Positions 55,947-64,000 of a stretch of DNA of 64,000 nt are shown here, one piece after another. The DNA is from Synechococcus sp. CBW1002 (lineage in GTDB: Bacteria > Cyanobacteriota > Cyanobacteriia > PCC-6307 > Cyanobiaceae). The translations under genes were made by a program, and so were the position numbers. The notes below the pieces were generated by a model that worked only from the letters and a program-made list of their open reading frames with translations, ran no database searches and was not told where the DNA came from. The DNA lies in contig NZ_CP060398.1 of assembly GCF_015840915.1 (NCBI RefSeq), positions 3,410,001 to 3,474,000 on the forward strand, in the 5' to 3' direction. Positions within the stretch are counted from its first letter, which is position 1; every line of letters begins with the position of its first letter.

Positions 55947-56929
55947 GGAGCGGAAAAGCGGATGTCAAGGCTGCGCAGGTAAGTGTGCAGGGCGGCGTCC
56001 TGGATCGGCAGAAGCAGGGCGTCTTCGCCACTTTCGTTGATGTGACCGTGCCAGTGGCCCGGCGGGGTCACGAAGGCTGCACCGGGCTCCCACTCCATGC
56101 GCAGGGGATTGCGGATCGTGCCATCAGCATTGAGCTCGGGCCCAAAGAGGGTGGCACAGCCCGGTGCGCAGGCGATCACCAGGTCGAGGGCCACCGACTG
56201 GTGGCGGTGGGGGGGCTGGATGGCCCCGGCCGGTACCAACCCATACATGGCCCAGAGGGTGTGGGTGACGGTGCGGCTCCTGGGCAGATCGCTGTTGGCC
56301 AGAAGCAGGCTGAGGCGGTTGCTGCGGGCGCTGATGGGGTCGGCCGCCAGGGCCGCCAACTCCCGCCGCAGCCACTCGCCTGGGTAGTGGGTGGGCTCGA
56401 AGCGGGGCTGATCGGCGCTCACCCCCAGGTGGTTGAGCAGGGGCTCGTCATGGACCCAGTAGAGAACGCTCTCCTCCTGGGCCTCCAGCTGGGCCGCCTC
56501 ACCGCAGGGAAGCACGAAGAGATCCCCCTGGCTCCAGGGCTGATTGAACGGACCGCCGTAGGCACCGGCCGGCCGCCGGCAATGGCCGGCCCCACGCCAG
56601 ACATAAAACAGGAAGCTGGTGGCATTGGCCCCGGCGCTGATTGTTTCACCCGCCAGGATGCGGATGAAGTTGGCACTCAGGGCAGGACTGGTGGCCGGAC
56701 CCCGACAACCCAGTTCGTCGCTGAGATCGAGGGGAAGGATGGCACTGGGGCCGTTGGCGTGCAGCTCAGGCCCCCAGCGCCCCTCCGGGATCGGCTCGGT
56801 CAGGCCGCGCCGCACCGGATTGGCGGCCTGGCGGTAGTCAAAGAGCTGGGCCTTGCCCGCCGCCGCCATCGACAGGGCGGCGCTCTGATCCGGCTTCAGT
56901 GCCATGGGGGCATCGGGAGCTTGGGTCAT
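55943..56929 (-). CDS. bicupin, gentisate dioxygenase-like protein
   Basis: The 328-residue protein has two cupin-like halves; the second carries PAGAIQPPHRHQSVALDLVI (His-x-His with metal-binding pattern) and TPPGHWHGHINESGEDALLL. The first half (SFLFYVWRGAGHCRRPAGAY) is less conserved. The overall form resembles gentisate 1,2-dioxygenase/bicupin proteins, but the substrate is not identifiable. It is followed by and overlaps the PAS gene, so light, redox or metabolite sensing may control its use; this is an inference. Confidence 0.75.
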   Translation of the reverse strand: MTQAPDAPMALKPDQSAALSMAAAGKAQLFDYRQAANPVRRGLTEPIPEGRWGPELHANGPSAILPLDLSDELGCRGPATSPALSANFIRILAGETISAGANATSFLFYVWRGAGHCRRPAGAYGGPFNQPWSQGDLFVLPCGEAAQLEAQEESVLYWVHDEPLLNHLGVSADQPRFEPTHYPGEWLRRELAALAADPISARSNRLSLLLANSDLPRSRTVTHTLWAMYGLVPAGAIQPPHRHQSVALDLVIACAPGCATLFGPELNADGTIRNPLRMEWEPGAAFVTPPGHWHGHINESGEDALLLPIQDAALHTYLRSLDIRFSAP

Positions 56930-57034
56930 GGATCCAGCTGCACGGAAGATGCGCTGAGCCTATGGACAATCCCTGCCCCATTGAGTGCTGGCAGGCACAG
57001 CTGGGCGCGGAAAACCATGGGCCTCCTCTCCTGG

Positions 57035-57310
57035 TCAGCCGCCGGCTACGGCGGGCACGATGCTGACTTCGTCGCCGTCTTTGAGTGGGGTGGCCTGGTT
57101 GTCAAGGAAGCGGATGTCCTCGCTGTTGACGTAGACGTTCAGAAAACGGCGCAACTTGCCGTTCTCGTCACACAGACGGGCCAGGATCCCGGGGAAATGG
57201 CCTTCGAGGGCCTGAAGCAACTCGTCGACACTGGTGGCGTCCACATCAACGCTGGCGGCGTTGCTGGTGAACTTCTGCAGGGGGGTGGGGATCAGAACCT
57301 GAATCGCCAT
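57035..57310 (-). CDS. MoaD/ThiS-family sulfur-carrier-like protein
   Basis: The 91-residue protein has the ubiquitin-like ThiS/MoaD fold pattern ([76 protein letters not shown]) and ends in the diglycine GG that is adenylated and thiocarboxylated in such carriers. It lies 38 bp downstream of thrC on the same strand. In other bacteria such proteins donate sulfur to PLP enzymes; a link to amino-acid synthesis here is an inference. Confidence 0.85.
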   Translation of the reverse strand: MAIQVLIPTPLQKFTSNAASVDVDATSVDELLQALEGHFPGILARLCDENGKLRRFLNVYVNSEDIRFLDNQATPLKDGDEVSIVPAVAGG

Positions 57311-57348
57311 GGAGGAAAGAAAGAAGAAACAGAGCGAAGAACGAGCGA

Positions 57349-58647
57349 TCAGCCGATCGTGTCCCAGTCGGCCCGGTGCAGGGCCTGGGCCCGCTCCCAG
57401 GCACTGTTGAAGCTGTCGAGCTGGGCTTCGATCAGGAAGGGTTCACCGATGGCGGAGGCAATGGCTTCGGTGGTCTTGAGGCCATTGCCGGTGATGTAGG
57501 CCACGGTGGTTTCGTTGGGGTCGATCTTGCCCTGCTCCACCAGCTTCTTGAGCACGGCGATGGTGGTGCCTCCGGCGGTCTCGGTGAACACGCCCTCAGT
57601 TTCTGCCAGCAGCTTGATGCCCTCGACGATCTCCTCGTCGTTGACCGCGGCGATGCTGCCACCGGTCCTGTTGGCGATGTCGATGGCATAGGGACCATCG
57701 GCGGGGTTACCGATGGCAATCGACTTGGCGATGGTGTTGGGCTTGACCGGGGTGATGAAGTCGCGGCCTTCGGCGAAGGCCTGGGCGATCGGGGAGCAGC
57801 CTTCAGCCTGGGCGCCGCTGAAGCGCACCGGCTTCTCATCCACCAGGCCTACCTTGATGAATTCATCAAAGCCCTTGCGGATCTTGGTGAACAGGGAACC
57901 AGAGGCCAGGGGCGCCACGATGTGGTCGGGCAGTTGCCAACCGAGCTGTTCGATCACCTCGTAGCCGAGGGTCTTGGAACCTTCGGAGTAATAGGGGCGC
58001 AGATTGATGTTCACAAACCCCCAGCCATAGGTGTTGGCCACCTCGGAGCAGAGGCGGTTCACCTGGTCGTAGTTGCCCTTCACCGCCATCAGGGTGGGGT
58101 TGTAGATCAGGGTGCCGAGCACCTTGCCCAGCTCCAGATCACTGGGGATGAACACACAGCATTCCAGGCCGGCATGGGCGGCGATGGCGGCGGTGGAATT
58201 GGCCAGGTTGCCAGTGCTGGCACAGCTCACCGTGGTGAAGCCCAGTTCGCGGGCCCGGGTGAGCGCCACCGACACCACCCGATCCTTGAACGAGAGCGTC
58301 GGCATGTTGACACCGTCGTTCTTGATGTAGAGATTCTTGAGACCGAGCCGGCGGGCCAGACGGTTGGCCTTGAGCAGGGGCGTGAAGCCGGTGCCGACAT
58401 CGATCGGGTCGCCTTGGATCGGCAGAAACTCGCGATAGCGCCAGATCGAGGTGGGGCCGGCCTCGATCGTGGCGCGGCTGACGCGGGCGCGAATCGCGTC
58501 GTAGTCGTACACCACTTCCAGCGGCCCGAAGCAGACGTCTTCGCAGACATGACGGGCGGTGGCCTCATAGGCGTGGCCGCATTCCTTGCAGCGCAGCCCC
58601 GTGAAGGTGGGCCCCGTCAGGGTGGAGCGGGAGAGGGTGACCGTCAC
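57349..58647 (-). CDS. thrC: threonine synthase
   Basis: The 432-residue PLP enzyme has an N-terminal Cys-rich zinc-ribbon-like start ([20 protein letters not shown]), [40 protein letters not shown] with the PLP lysine, [20 protein letters not shown], and [17 protein letters not shown]. It converts O-phosphohomoserine to threonine. It is followed by the ThiS-like gene. The start is GTG/ATG-like at 58647 and the length is normal. Confidence 0.93.
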   Translation of the reverse strand: MTVTLSRSTLTGPTFTGLRCKECGHAYEATARHVCEDVCFGPLEVVYDYDAIRARVSRATIEAGPTSIWRYREFLPIQGDPIDVGTGFTPLLKANRLARRLGLKNLYIKNDGVNMPTLSFKDRVVSVALTRARELGFTTVSCASTGNLANSTAAIAAHAGLECCVFIPSDLELGKVLGTLIYNPTLMAVKGNYDQVNRLCSEVANTYGWGFVNINLRPYYSEGSKTLGYEVIEQLGWQLPDHIVAPLASGSLFTKIRKGFDEFIKVGLVDEKPVRFSGAQAEGCSPIAQAFAEGRDFITPVKPNTIAKSIAIGNPADGPYAIDIANRTGGSIAAVNDEEIVEGIKLLAETEGVFTETAGGTTIAVLKKLVEQGKIDPNETTVAYITGNGLKTTEAIASAIGEPFLIEAQLDSFNSAWERAQALHRADWDTIG

Positions 58648-58700
58648 GGCTACGACTGAAGCTCAACAGAGGCTATCAGCGGTTTCGAGCAGCCTGCATC

Positions 58701-58725
58701 AATCCCGACTTTGAGAGTCGGGATT
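58701..58725. promoter_or_regulatory. 10-bp perfect inverted repeat in the thrC / UPF0182 divergent region
   Basis: AATCCCGACT at 58701-58710 and AGTCGGGATT at 58716-58725 are perfectly complementary with a 5-nt loop. It lies between divergent thrC (start 58647) and the UPF0182 gene (start 58806), where a terminator is not expected. It could be an operator or a structured leader; there is no T tract. Confidence 0.45.
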
Positions 58726-58805
58726 TCAATCGTGACGTTGGCTGTCGCGCTGCTGGTGCTGGCTGCAACGCGCCTGCCTACGCTCAATCAGCGATCCGCG
58801 TGCCC

Positions 58806-61652
58806 ATGACAACGCCGCGGCTGTCCGGCCTCTCCCTTCCCCAGCGCCTGCTGCTCTCTCTGGTGGTGGGGATGATGGGCGTGCTGCTGCTCTGGAGCTC
58901 AGCGCGCCTCTGGATCGAGTGGCAGTGGTTCGCCCAGTTCGGTTTCAGCGGCGTGCTTCTGCTGCGCTGGACCCTGCAGCTGGCAGGGCTCGGGGTGGGT
59001 CTGGCCCTGGCACTGGGGCTGCAGCTCTGGCTGCGGCATCTCTGGCGTCTGCCGCGCCTCGCTCCGGAGCGCCACACCCTGCCGCCCCTGGCCTATGGCG
59101 GCGTTCTGACCCTGCTGGCCGGGCTGCAGGTGGTGGCCCTGACCATTGCGCTGTGGCTGGCCCGGCGGTTGCTGCTGGCCCCGTTCGATCCGAGCCGCCT
59201 GCATGGCCTGATCGCCCTGGAGGGGCCTCCCTCCCTGCCCATGCTGCTGGCGAGCGCCCTGGTCCTGCTGGCTCTGCTGATCCGGCCGATGGCAACGGCG
59301 CGGCTGGTGGCGGGTGTGCTGGGTGCCGCGGGAGCCATGGCCCTGGCTCGAGGCTGGAGCCTCTGGAGCGTGGCCCTGGTGGCCCGCGATGCGGGGATCA
59401 CCGAACCCTTGCTCGGGGCCGACATCAGCTTCGCCCTGCTGCGTTTCCCCGCACTCGCCTTTCTGCTCACCCTGCTGAGCTGTCTGCTGATCGGAGGACT
59501 GGCCTGCGGACTCTGGGGTGTGCTGGCCCGGCCACCCCAGCTCAGCGATGGCCGTTTCGCCGGCTTCACCCCCCCCCAGCTGCTGGCCCTGCGCGCCCCC
59601 CTGGCGGCCCTGTCCCTGTTGGCCGCCGCCGCCTTCTGGCTGGGACGCCACCAGCTCCTGCTCAGCACCGTGGGCAGCGTGCCCGGAGCTGGCTGGTTCG
59701 ATGTGCACGTCTCCTTACCCCTGCGCACCCTCGCTGCCCTGCTGGCGTTGACGCTGGCGGTGGTGATCCTGGTGCCCCTGCCGCGGCGGGGCCTGCGGGG
59801 GGCCGCCATCGGCTGCACGGCTCTCGCCCTGGCGGCCACGCCACTGGTGGAGGCCCTGCTGCTGCCGCTGGTTCAGCTGTTGGTGGTCAAGCCGCGGGAG
59901 CTCGAGCGGGAGACCCCCTACCTGGAGCGCTCGATCCGAGCGACCCGCCATGCCTTTCAGCTGGATCGGATCTCCAGTCGCAATGTCAACCCACGCGACC
60001 GGCTGACCCGCGCCGATGTCGAGCAGGGTCAGGCCACCCTGCGCAACATCCGCCTCTGGGACAGCCAGCCCCTGCTGGCCACCAACCGCCAGCTGCAGCA
60101 GCTCCGTGTCTACTACCGCTTCTCCGAGCCGGCCGTCGATCGCTACGCACTGCGCCACAGCCAGGGGAGCGGGCGGCAACAGGTGATCATCACGCCACGG
60201 GAAATGGATCAGGCGGCCCTGCCCACGGCGGCGCGCACCTGGCTCAACCGCCATCTGGTCTTCACCCACGGCAATGGCTTCACGGTGTCGCCGGTGAACA
60301 CCAGCGGTCCGGATGGACTGCCTGAATTCTTCATCAGTGATCTGGGCGCTTCCACCCGAGTGCAGGGCAGTCGTCAACTGGGGATCAGCGCCGCAGCCGT
60401 GAAGGCCGGCATCCCGATCGGCCGGCCGGCGCTCTACTTCGGCGCCCTCAGCTCCCCCTATGCCCTGGCTCCGTCGAAGGTGGAGGAGTTCGATTACCCC
60501 CAGGGAGACGACAACTTCTATTCGCGGTACAGCGGCACCGCCGGCGTACCGATCGGCCATCCCTGGCAGCGGCTGGCGGCATCGCTTTACCTGAGCGAAC
60601 CGAAACTGCTCAGCCAGGGGGCTCTGACCAGCTCGACCCGCCTGCTGCTGCGCCGCGAGGTGCGTGAACGACTTCGCACCCTGGCGCCGTTTCTCCGCTT
60701 CGAGAATGAGCCCTATCTGGTTTCAGTCCAACTCAGGCAGGATGGCCACTTCCCCCGCGCGCAGCATCAGTACTGGATCGTGGATGCGTTCACCACCAGC
60801 CGCACCTATCCCTACAGCGCCGCCGTGCCAGGCGACCCGGACATCCGCTATCTGCGCAATTCCGTCAAGGCCGTGGTCGATGCCTACAACGGCTCCGTGC
60901 AGCTGTATGTGAGTGAGCCCACTGACCCGATCATCGCCAGCTGGAGGCGTCTGTTCCCGGGGTTGTTTCAACCCCTCTGGAAGATGCCCGACGTTTTGCA
61001 GGCCCATATCCGCTATCCCCTGCGCCAGTTTGAGTTACAGACGACCCAGTTGCTGCGCTATCACGTGACCGATCCCCGCGTGTTCTACAGCGGCGACGAC
61101 GTCTGGCAGGTGCCGATGGAGCTCTACGGCAACAGTCAGGTGCCGGTGAAGCCTTATCACATCAGCGGCCAGGTGGCTGGCCGGCAACAACCTGAATTCC
61201 TGCTGCTGCAGCCCCTCACCCCCCTGGCACGCCCCAACCTGGCGGGCTGGCTTGCGGCACGCAGCGATGCTCCCCACTACGGTGAACTGGTGCTGCTGCG
61301 CTTCCCCAGCCAGACACCGATCTTCGGGCCAGAGCAGATTCAGGCCCTGATCAATCAGAATCCCAGGATCAGTCAGCAGTTCGGTCTCTGGGATCGAGCT
61401 GGTTCCCAGGTGATCCAGGGAAATCTGCTGGTGATGCCGGTTGGCGAGGCGCTGCTCTATGTCGAGCCGGTGTATCTCAAGGCGCGCAACGGCGGTCTGC
61501 CCACCTTGACGCGGGTGGTGGTGAGCGACGGTACTCGCATCGCCATGGAGGAGACCCTGGAGAAAGGGATTGAGGCCCTCCTCGATCCGCGTCGTTCCAA
61601 CCTGGCGACCCAAGCGAGTCCTTCACCTCAGGCACCGATAGCTGATCCTTAG
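58806..61652 (+). CDS. UPF0182 family membrane protein
   Basis: The 948-residue protein (ATG 58806; GTG 58800 is 2 codons upstream) has about seven N-terminal membrane helices over residues 1-330. A large soluble domain follows, containing RETPYLERSIRATRHAFQLD, VTPREMDQAALP-like and VYYRFSEPAVDRYALRHSQG stretches typical of UPF0182 (YjcE-like) proteins conserved in cyanobacteria and actinobacteria. The soluble part probably faces the periplasm. The function is unknown. Confidence 0.9.
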   Translation: MTTPRLSGLSLPQRLLLSLVVGMMGVLLLWSSARLWIEWQWFAQFGFSGVLLLRWTLQLAGLGVGLALALGLQLWLRHLWRLPRLAPERHTLPPLAYGGVLTLLAGLQVVALTIALWLARRLLLAPFDPSRLHGLIALEGPPSLPMLLASALVLLALLIRPMATARLVAGVLGAAGAMALARGWSLWSVALVARDAGITEPLLGADISFALLRFPALAFLLTLLSCLLIGGLACGLWGVLARPPQLSDGRFAGFTPPQLLALRAPLAALSLLAAAAFWLGRHQLLLSTVGSVPGAGWFDVHVSLPLRTLAALLALTLAVVILVPLPRRGLRGAAIGCTALALAATPLVEALLLPLVQLLVVKPRELERETPYLERSIRATRHAFQLDRISSRNVNPRDRLTRADVEQGQATLRNIRLWDSQPLLATNRQLQQLRVYYRFSEPAVDRYALRHSQGSGRQQVIITPREMDQAALPTAARTWLNRHLVFTHGNGFTVSPVNTSGPDGLPEFFISDLGASTRVQGSRQLGISAAAVKAGIPIGRPALYFGALSSPYALAPSKVEEFDYPQGDDNFYSRYSGTAGVPIGHPWQRLAASLYLSEPKLLSQGALTSSTRLLLRREVRERLRTLAPFLRFENEPYLVSVQLRQDGHFPRAQHQYWIVDAFTTSRTYPYSAAVPGDPDIRYLRNSVKAVVDAYNGSVQLYVSEPTDPIIASWRRLFPGLFQPLWKMPDVLQAHIRYPLRQFELQTTQLLRYHVTDPRVFYSGDDVWQVPMELYGNSQVPVKPYHISGQVAGRQQPEFLLLQPLTPLARPNLAGWLAARSDAPHYGELVLLRFPSQTPIFGPEQIQALINQNPRISQQFGLWDRAGSQVIQGNLLVMPVGEALLYVEPVYLKARNGGLPTLTRVVVSDGTRIAMEETLEKGIEALLDPRRSNLATQASPSPQAPIADP

Positions 61653-61673
61653 CCAGAGCGGCATGCATCCATG

Positions 61674-61698
61674 AAAAAAGGGGAGCTTATGCTCCCCT
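61674..61698 (-). terminator. Rho-independent terminator of the class II aldolase gene
   Basis: On the minus strand the order is AGGGGAGC, ATAA loop, GCTCCCCT and then six T residues (complement of 61674-61679). The 8-bp GC-rich stem followed by T6 is a classical intrinsic terminator about 50 bases after the aldolase stop codon. Confidence 0.88.
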
Positions 61699-61749
61699 GG
61701 ACCGATTCAATGTGGCCTGCTTGTCGACCGGTGACGTACCGGGAATCAA

Positions 61750-62823
61750 TCAGGCGGCCACGGCGGTCTTGGGATCGAGTTCGCCCTTGGCGTAGAGAGC
61801 GGCGTAGTAGTTGATGTCGCGCTGTTTGATCTTGCTGGCGTTGCCGGCACACCAGAACTGCTGGTAGCGATCCAGGCACACCTGCTTCATGTAGGCCCGG
61901 GCGGGCTTGTTGAAGTGGCGGGGATCGAAGTTGGCGGGATCCTTGAAGGCGGCTTCCCGCACGGCGGCAGTGAAGGCGAGGCGGTTGTCGGTGTCGATGT
62001 TCACCTTGCGCACGCCATTGCGGATGCCCTCCTGGATCTCTTCGACGGGTACGCCGTAGGTCTCGGGGATGGCGCCGCCGTACTTGTTGATCATGTCCAG
62101 CCACTCCTGGGGAACCGAGGAGGAGCCGTGCATCACCAGGTGGGTGTTGGGGATGGCCTTGTGGATTTCAGCGATGCGGCTGATCGCCAGCACTTCACCG
62201 GTGGGCTTGCGGGTGAACTTATAGGCGCCGTGGCTGGTGCCGATGGCGATGGCCAGGGCGTCGACCTTGGTCTTGGCGACGAAGTCGGCGGCCTCAGCGG
62301 GATCGGTGAGCAGCTGGCTGTGGTCGAGCTTGCCCTCGAAACCGTGGCCGTCCTCGGCCTCACCCATGCCGGTCTCCAGGGAACCCAGGCAACCCAGTTC
62401 GCCTTCGACGCTCACGCCGATGGCGTGGGCCACGTCGACCACTTCCTTGGTCACAGCCACGTTGTACTCGTAGCTGGCCGGCGACTTGGCGTCGGCCATC
62501 AGTGAGCCGTCCATCATCACCGAGGTGAAACCGTTGGCGGCGGCACCGAAGCAGGTGGCAGGGCTGTTGCCGTGGTCCTGGTGCATCACCACCGGGATGT
62601 CGGGATAGGTTTCAACGGCGGCCAGGATCAGGTGCCGCAGAAAGGCCTCACCGGCGTACTGGCGGGCACCGCGGGATGCCTGCAGGATGACGGGGCTGTC
62701 GGTCTCGTAGGCAGCCTCCATGATCGACTGCACCTGCTCCAGGTTGTTGACGTTGAAGGCAGGGATGCCGTAGCCGTTCTCAGCGGCGTGGTCGAGCAGC
62801 AGCCGAAGCGGAACGAGCGCCAT
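61750..62823 (-). CDS. cbbA: class II fructose-bisphosphate aldolase
   Basis: The 357-residue zinc-dependent aldolase works in the Calvin cycle and gluconeogenesis. It has [40 protein letters not shown] (catalytic Asp and zinc His), [51 protein letters not shown] and [13 protein letters not shown] (zinc ligands), and [20 protein letters not shown]. The length fits the cyanobacterial CbbA/FbaA type. A strong terminator lies just downstream. Confidence 0.95.
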   Translation of the reverse strand: MALVPLRLLLDHAAENGYGIPAFNVNNLEQVQSIMEAAYETDSPVILQASRGARQYAGEAFLRHLILAAVETYPDIPVVMHQDHGNSPATCFGAAANGFTSVMMDGSLMADAKSPASYEYNVAVTKEVVDVAHAIGVSVEGELGCLGSLETGMGEAEDGHGFEGKLDHSQLLTDPAEAADFVAKTKVDALAIAIGTSHGAYKFTRKPTGEVLAISRIAEIHKAIPNTHLVMHGSSSVPQEWLDMINKYGGAIPETYGVPVEEIQEGIRNGVRKVNIDTDNRLAFTAAVREAAFKDPANFDPRHFNKPARAYMKQVCLDRYQQFWCAGNASKIKQRDINYYAALYAKGELDPKTAVAA

Positions 62824-63022
62824 GGATAGAACCTCGGATCGGTGGGTATGGGACTGGGTGACACCAGGGGACAGGTAGGGCCGTGCTCGGGTGGAGCCGT
62901 GCTCTGAAGGGGTCCGGCTCAGGAGCCGGGCCGGGGTCGGTCAACCCGCCTTGGTCTGGCGGCGAGTCTAGGGGATCCCCCTCAAGACCCAGGCCCTCAC
63001 CAGTGCCGCTCCACGGCCTGAC

Positions 63023-64000
63023 TCAGGGATCAAGCGCCAGGGACGCCTCGCCCGACGTGCCCTGCCGTGCCCAGTCGCAGCAACGCTGGCTCGCCACCGC
63101 TTCCGCCAGGCCCGGCAGCATCGGACGGCCCTCGCGGATCGCCTCGGCCCACCACTGCTGAATCCGCTGCACCGGTGCCACCCGGCCGTCCTCCCAGGTG
63201 CGGGCAAAGGCGAGTGACGGATCGGCTGGGAGCGGCCGCAGCGCCTCGCCCGGCCGGGCCATCCACAGCTGGAAGCCGTGCACATAATCGCTCTGGTTGG
63301 ACGAACCCAGCACCAGGGTGGCCTCGCTGCCATAGAGCTCGATCCAGTAGCCCCGGCCCTGACGGGTCACCGAGGCCAGCGTCACCTGGGCCGGGGTGCG
63401 GACGCCAGAGGCGGTGCCCAGAACCATCTGCAGCAGGGCGATGTCTTCGGCATCCACCGCCGCCCGACCCTCGCCCGGCCCCGGCAGGGGACGCTCAGTG
63501 ATGGCAGTGCTGAGCTGGGCCCGAAGGCTGCGGGTCGGGCCCACCAGCCAGTGGAGCGTGTCGAAGGCGTGAGTCCCGAGGGCGCCCAGCACCCCGCCGC
63601 CCTGCTCCACCTGGGAATACCAGGTCCAGGGACGCTGGCCATCGGCGCGGCTGCTCATCAGCCAATCCAGCTTCACCAGCCAGGGATCACCCAGCACCCC
63701 CTCTGCGATCAGGGCTGCCATCTGCTGAAACAACGGCACAGCCCGGTATTCGAAATCCACCGCCACACAGCAGCGTTGCCGCAGGGCAAGGCGCTGCAGC
63801 TCCTCGATCTGGGCCGCCTCCAGGGCCACGGGCTTCTCCAGCAACAGGTGCTTGCCCGCCAGCAGGGCGCGCCGGGCCATATCAAACCGGGGGCCCGGTG
63901 GGGTGGCGATCACCACCGCCTCGATCTGCGGGTCGCCGAGCAGGGCATCGAAATCGGTGTGGCCGGGCAGTTCGGCGCGGTGACAGGCCTGCTCCAATCG
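63023..64000 (-). CDS. Gfo/Idh/MocA-family oxidoreductase, N-terminus beyond right edge
   Basis: The 3' part (about 325 residues) covers the end of the NAD(P)-binding Rossmann domain (EAVVIATPPGPRFDMARRAL, LAGKHLLLEKPVALEAAQIE with the EKP motif) and the C-terminal alpha/beta domain (GGGVLGALGTHAFDTLHWLV with the catalytic-region histidine, TLVLGSSNQSDYVHGFQLWM). The GxGxxG loop and start codon lie outside the window. The family acts on sugars and related substrates; the substrate is not predictable. Confidence 0.88.
   Translation of the reverse strand, partial: RLEQACHRAELPGHTDFDALLGDPQIEAVVIATPPGPRFDMARRALLAGKHLLLEKPVALEAAQIEELQRLALRQRCCVAVDFEYRAVPLFQQMAALIAEGVLGDPWLVKLDWLMSSRADGQRPWTWYSQVEQGGGVLGALGTHAFDTLHWLVGPTRSLRAQLSTAITERPLPGPGEGRAAVDAEDIALLQMVLGTASGVRTPAQVTLASVTRQGRGYWIELYGSEATLVLGSSNQSDYVHGFQLWMARPGEALRPLPADPSLAFARTWEDGRVAPVQRIQQWWAEAIREGRPMLPGLAEAVASQRCCDWARQGTSGEASLALDP

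Noticed and set aside
57376-58659. 427-codon + strand frame across thrC
   Set aside because: It mirrors the thrC codons exactly and shows Gly/Asp/Val/His-rich shadow composition.
1-64000. CRISPR arrays, tRNA or rRNA genes
   Set aside because: No regularly spaced direct repeats and no tRNA- or rRNA-like sequence were recognised anywhere in the window by eye.

Overview
The window looks like a chromosome segment of a GC-rich picocyanobacterium of the Cyanobium / freshwater Synechococcus type. Support comes from photosynthesis and cyanobacteria-specific genes on both strands: the aerobic Mg-protoporphyrin ester cyclase acsF, the photosystem II peptide Psb30, a Ycf20 protein, DUF6464 and DUF2996 proteins, plant-type glycerate kinase, type II NAD(P)H dehydrogenase, a UPF0182 protein, and both class I and class II fructose-bisphosphate aldolases. 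No tRNA, rRNA or CRISPR array was seen. All family calls were made by reading translations by eye, without a database search.

Layout. 1-5.1 kb is ordinary chromosome: a glycosyltransferase-like gene cut by the left edge, a metallophosphoesterase, nadA convergent with a class I aldolase, and a ligase-type exonuclease. 5.1-20.7 kb is an accessory, decaying region. It holds the wreck of a mechanosensitive channel with a cyclic-nucleotide-binding tail, three near-identical 1767-bp insertion sequences (two in tandem 6 bp apart), an IS3-type element, a solo IS3-like end, a probable transposase tail, an AT-richer vanadium-haloperoxidase-like gene, an antiporter beheaded by an IS, an SDR oxidoreductase, a transglutaminase-like protein and a sulfotransferase-like protein. 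20.9-44.3 kb returns to housekeeping: mfd, a pair of HEAIH proteins (the second one frameshifted), terC, an RNA helicase, ppk2-ndh2, fmt-tldE-tldD, acsF, a degenerate RNase II/R-like protein with ubiX, and half-size UPF0016 transporters with a YkgJ protein. 44.5-49.1 kb holds a bacteriophytochrome with GGDEF and EAL domains and a ClC transporter. 49.1-64 kb holds recJ, a CbbY-like phosphatase, ycf20, glycerate kinase, rpmF, an FtsH variant, a cupin/PAS pair, thrC with a ThiS-like protein, UPF0182, the class II aldolase with a clear terminator, and an edge-cut Gfo/Idh/MocA oxidoreductase.

The functional themes are carbon metabolism (two aldolases, photorespiratory glycerate kinase), chlorophyll and photosystem biogenesis (acsF, psb30, FtsH), metal and ion transport (UPF0016 pair, TerC, ClC, antiporter) and DNA repair (mfd, recJ, exonuclease). 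I did not find a clear-cut new defence or biosynthetic system. The most unusual items are the RNB-family protein without its catalytic aspartates, the split HEAIH paralog with a C8 tract, the FtsH without its first membrane segment, the IS-driven decay of the channel gene, the phytochrome/c-di-GMP enzyme, and the ThiS-like gene beside threonine synthase.
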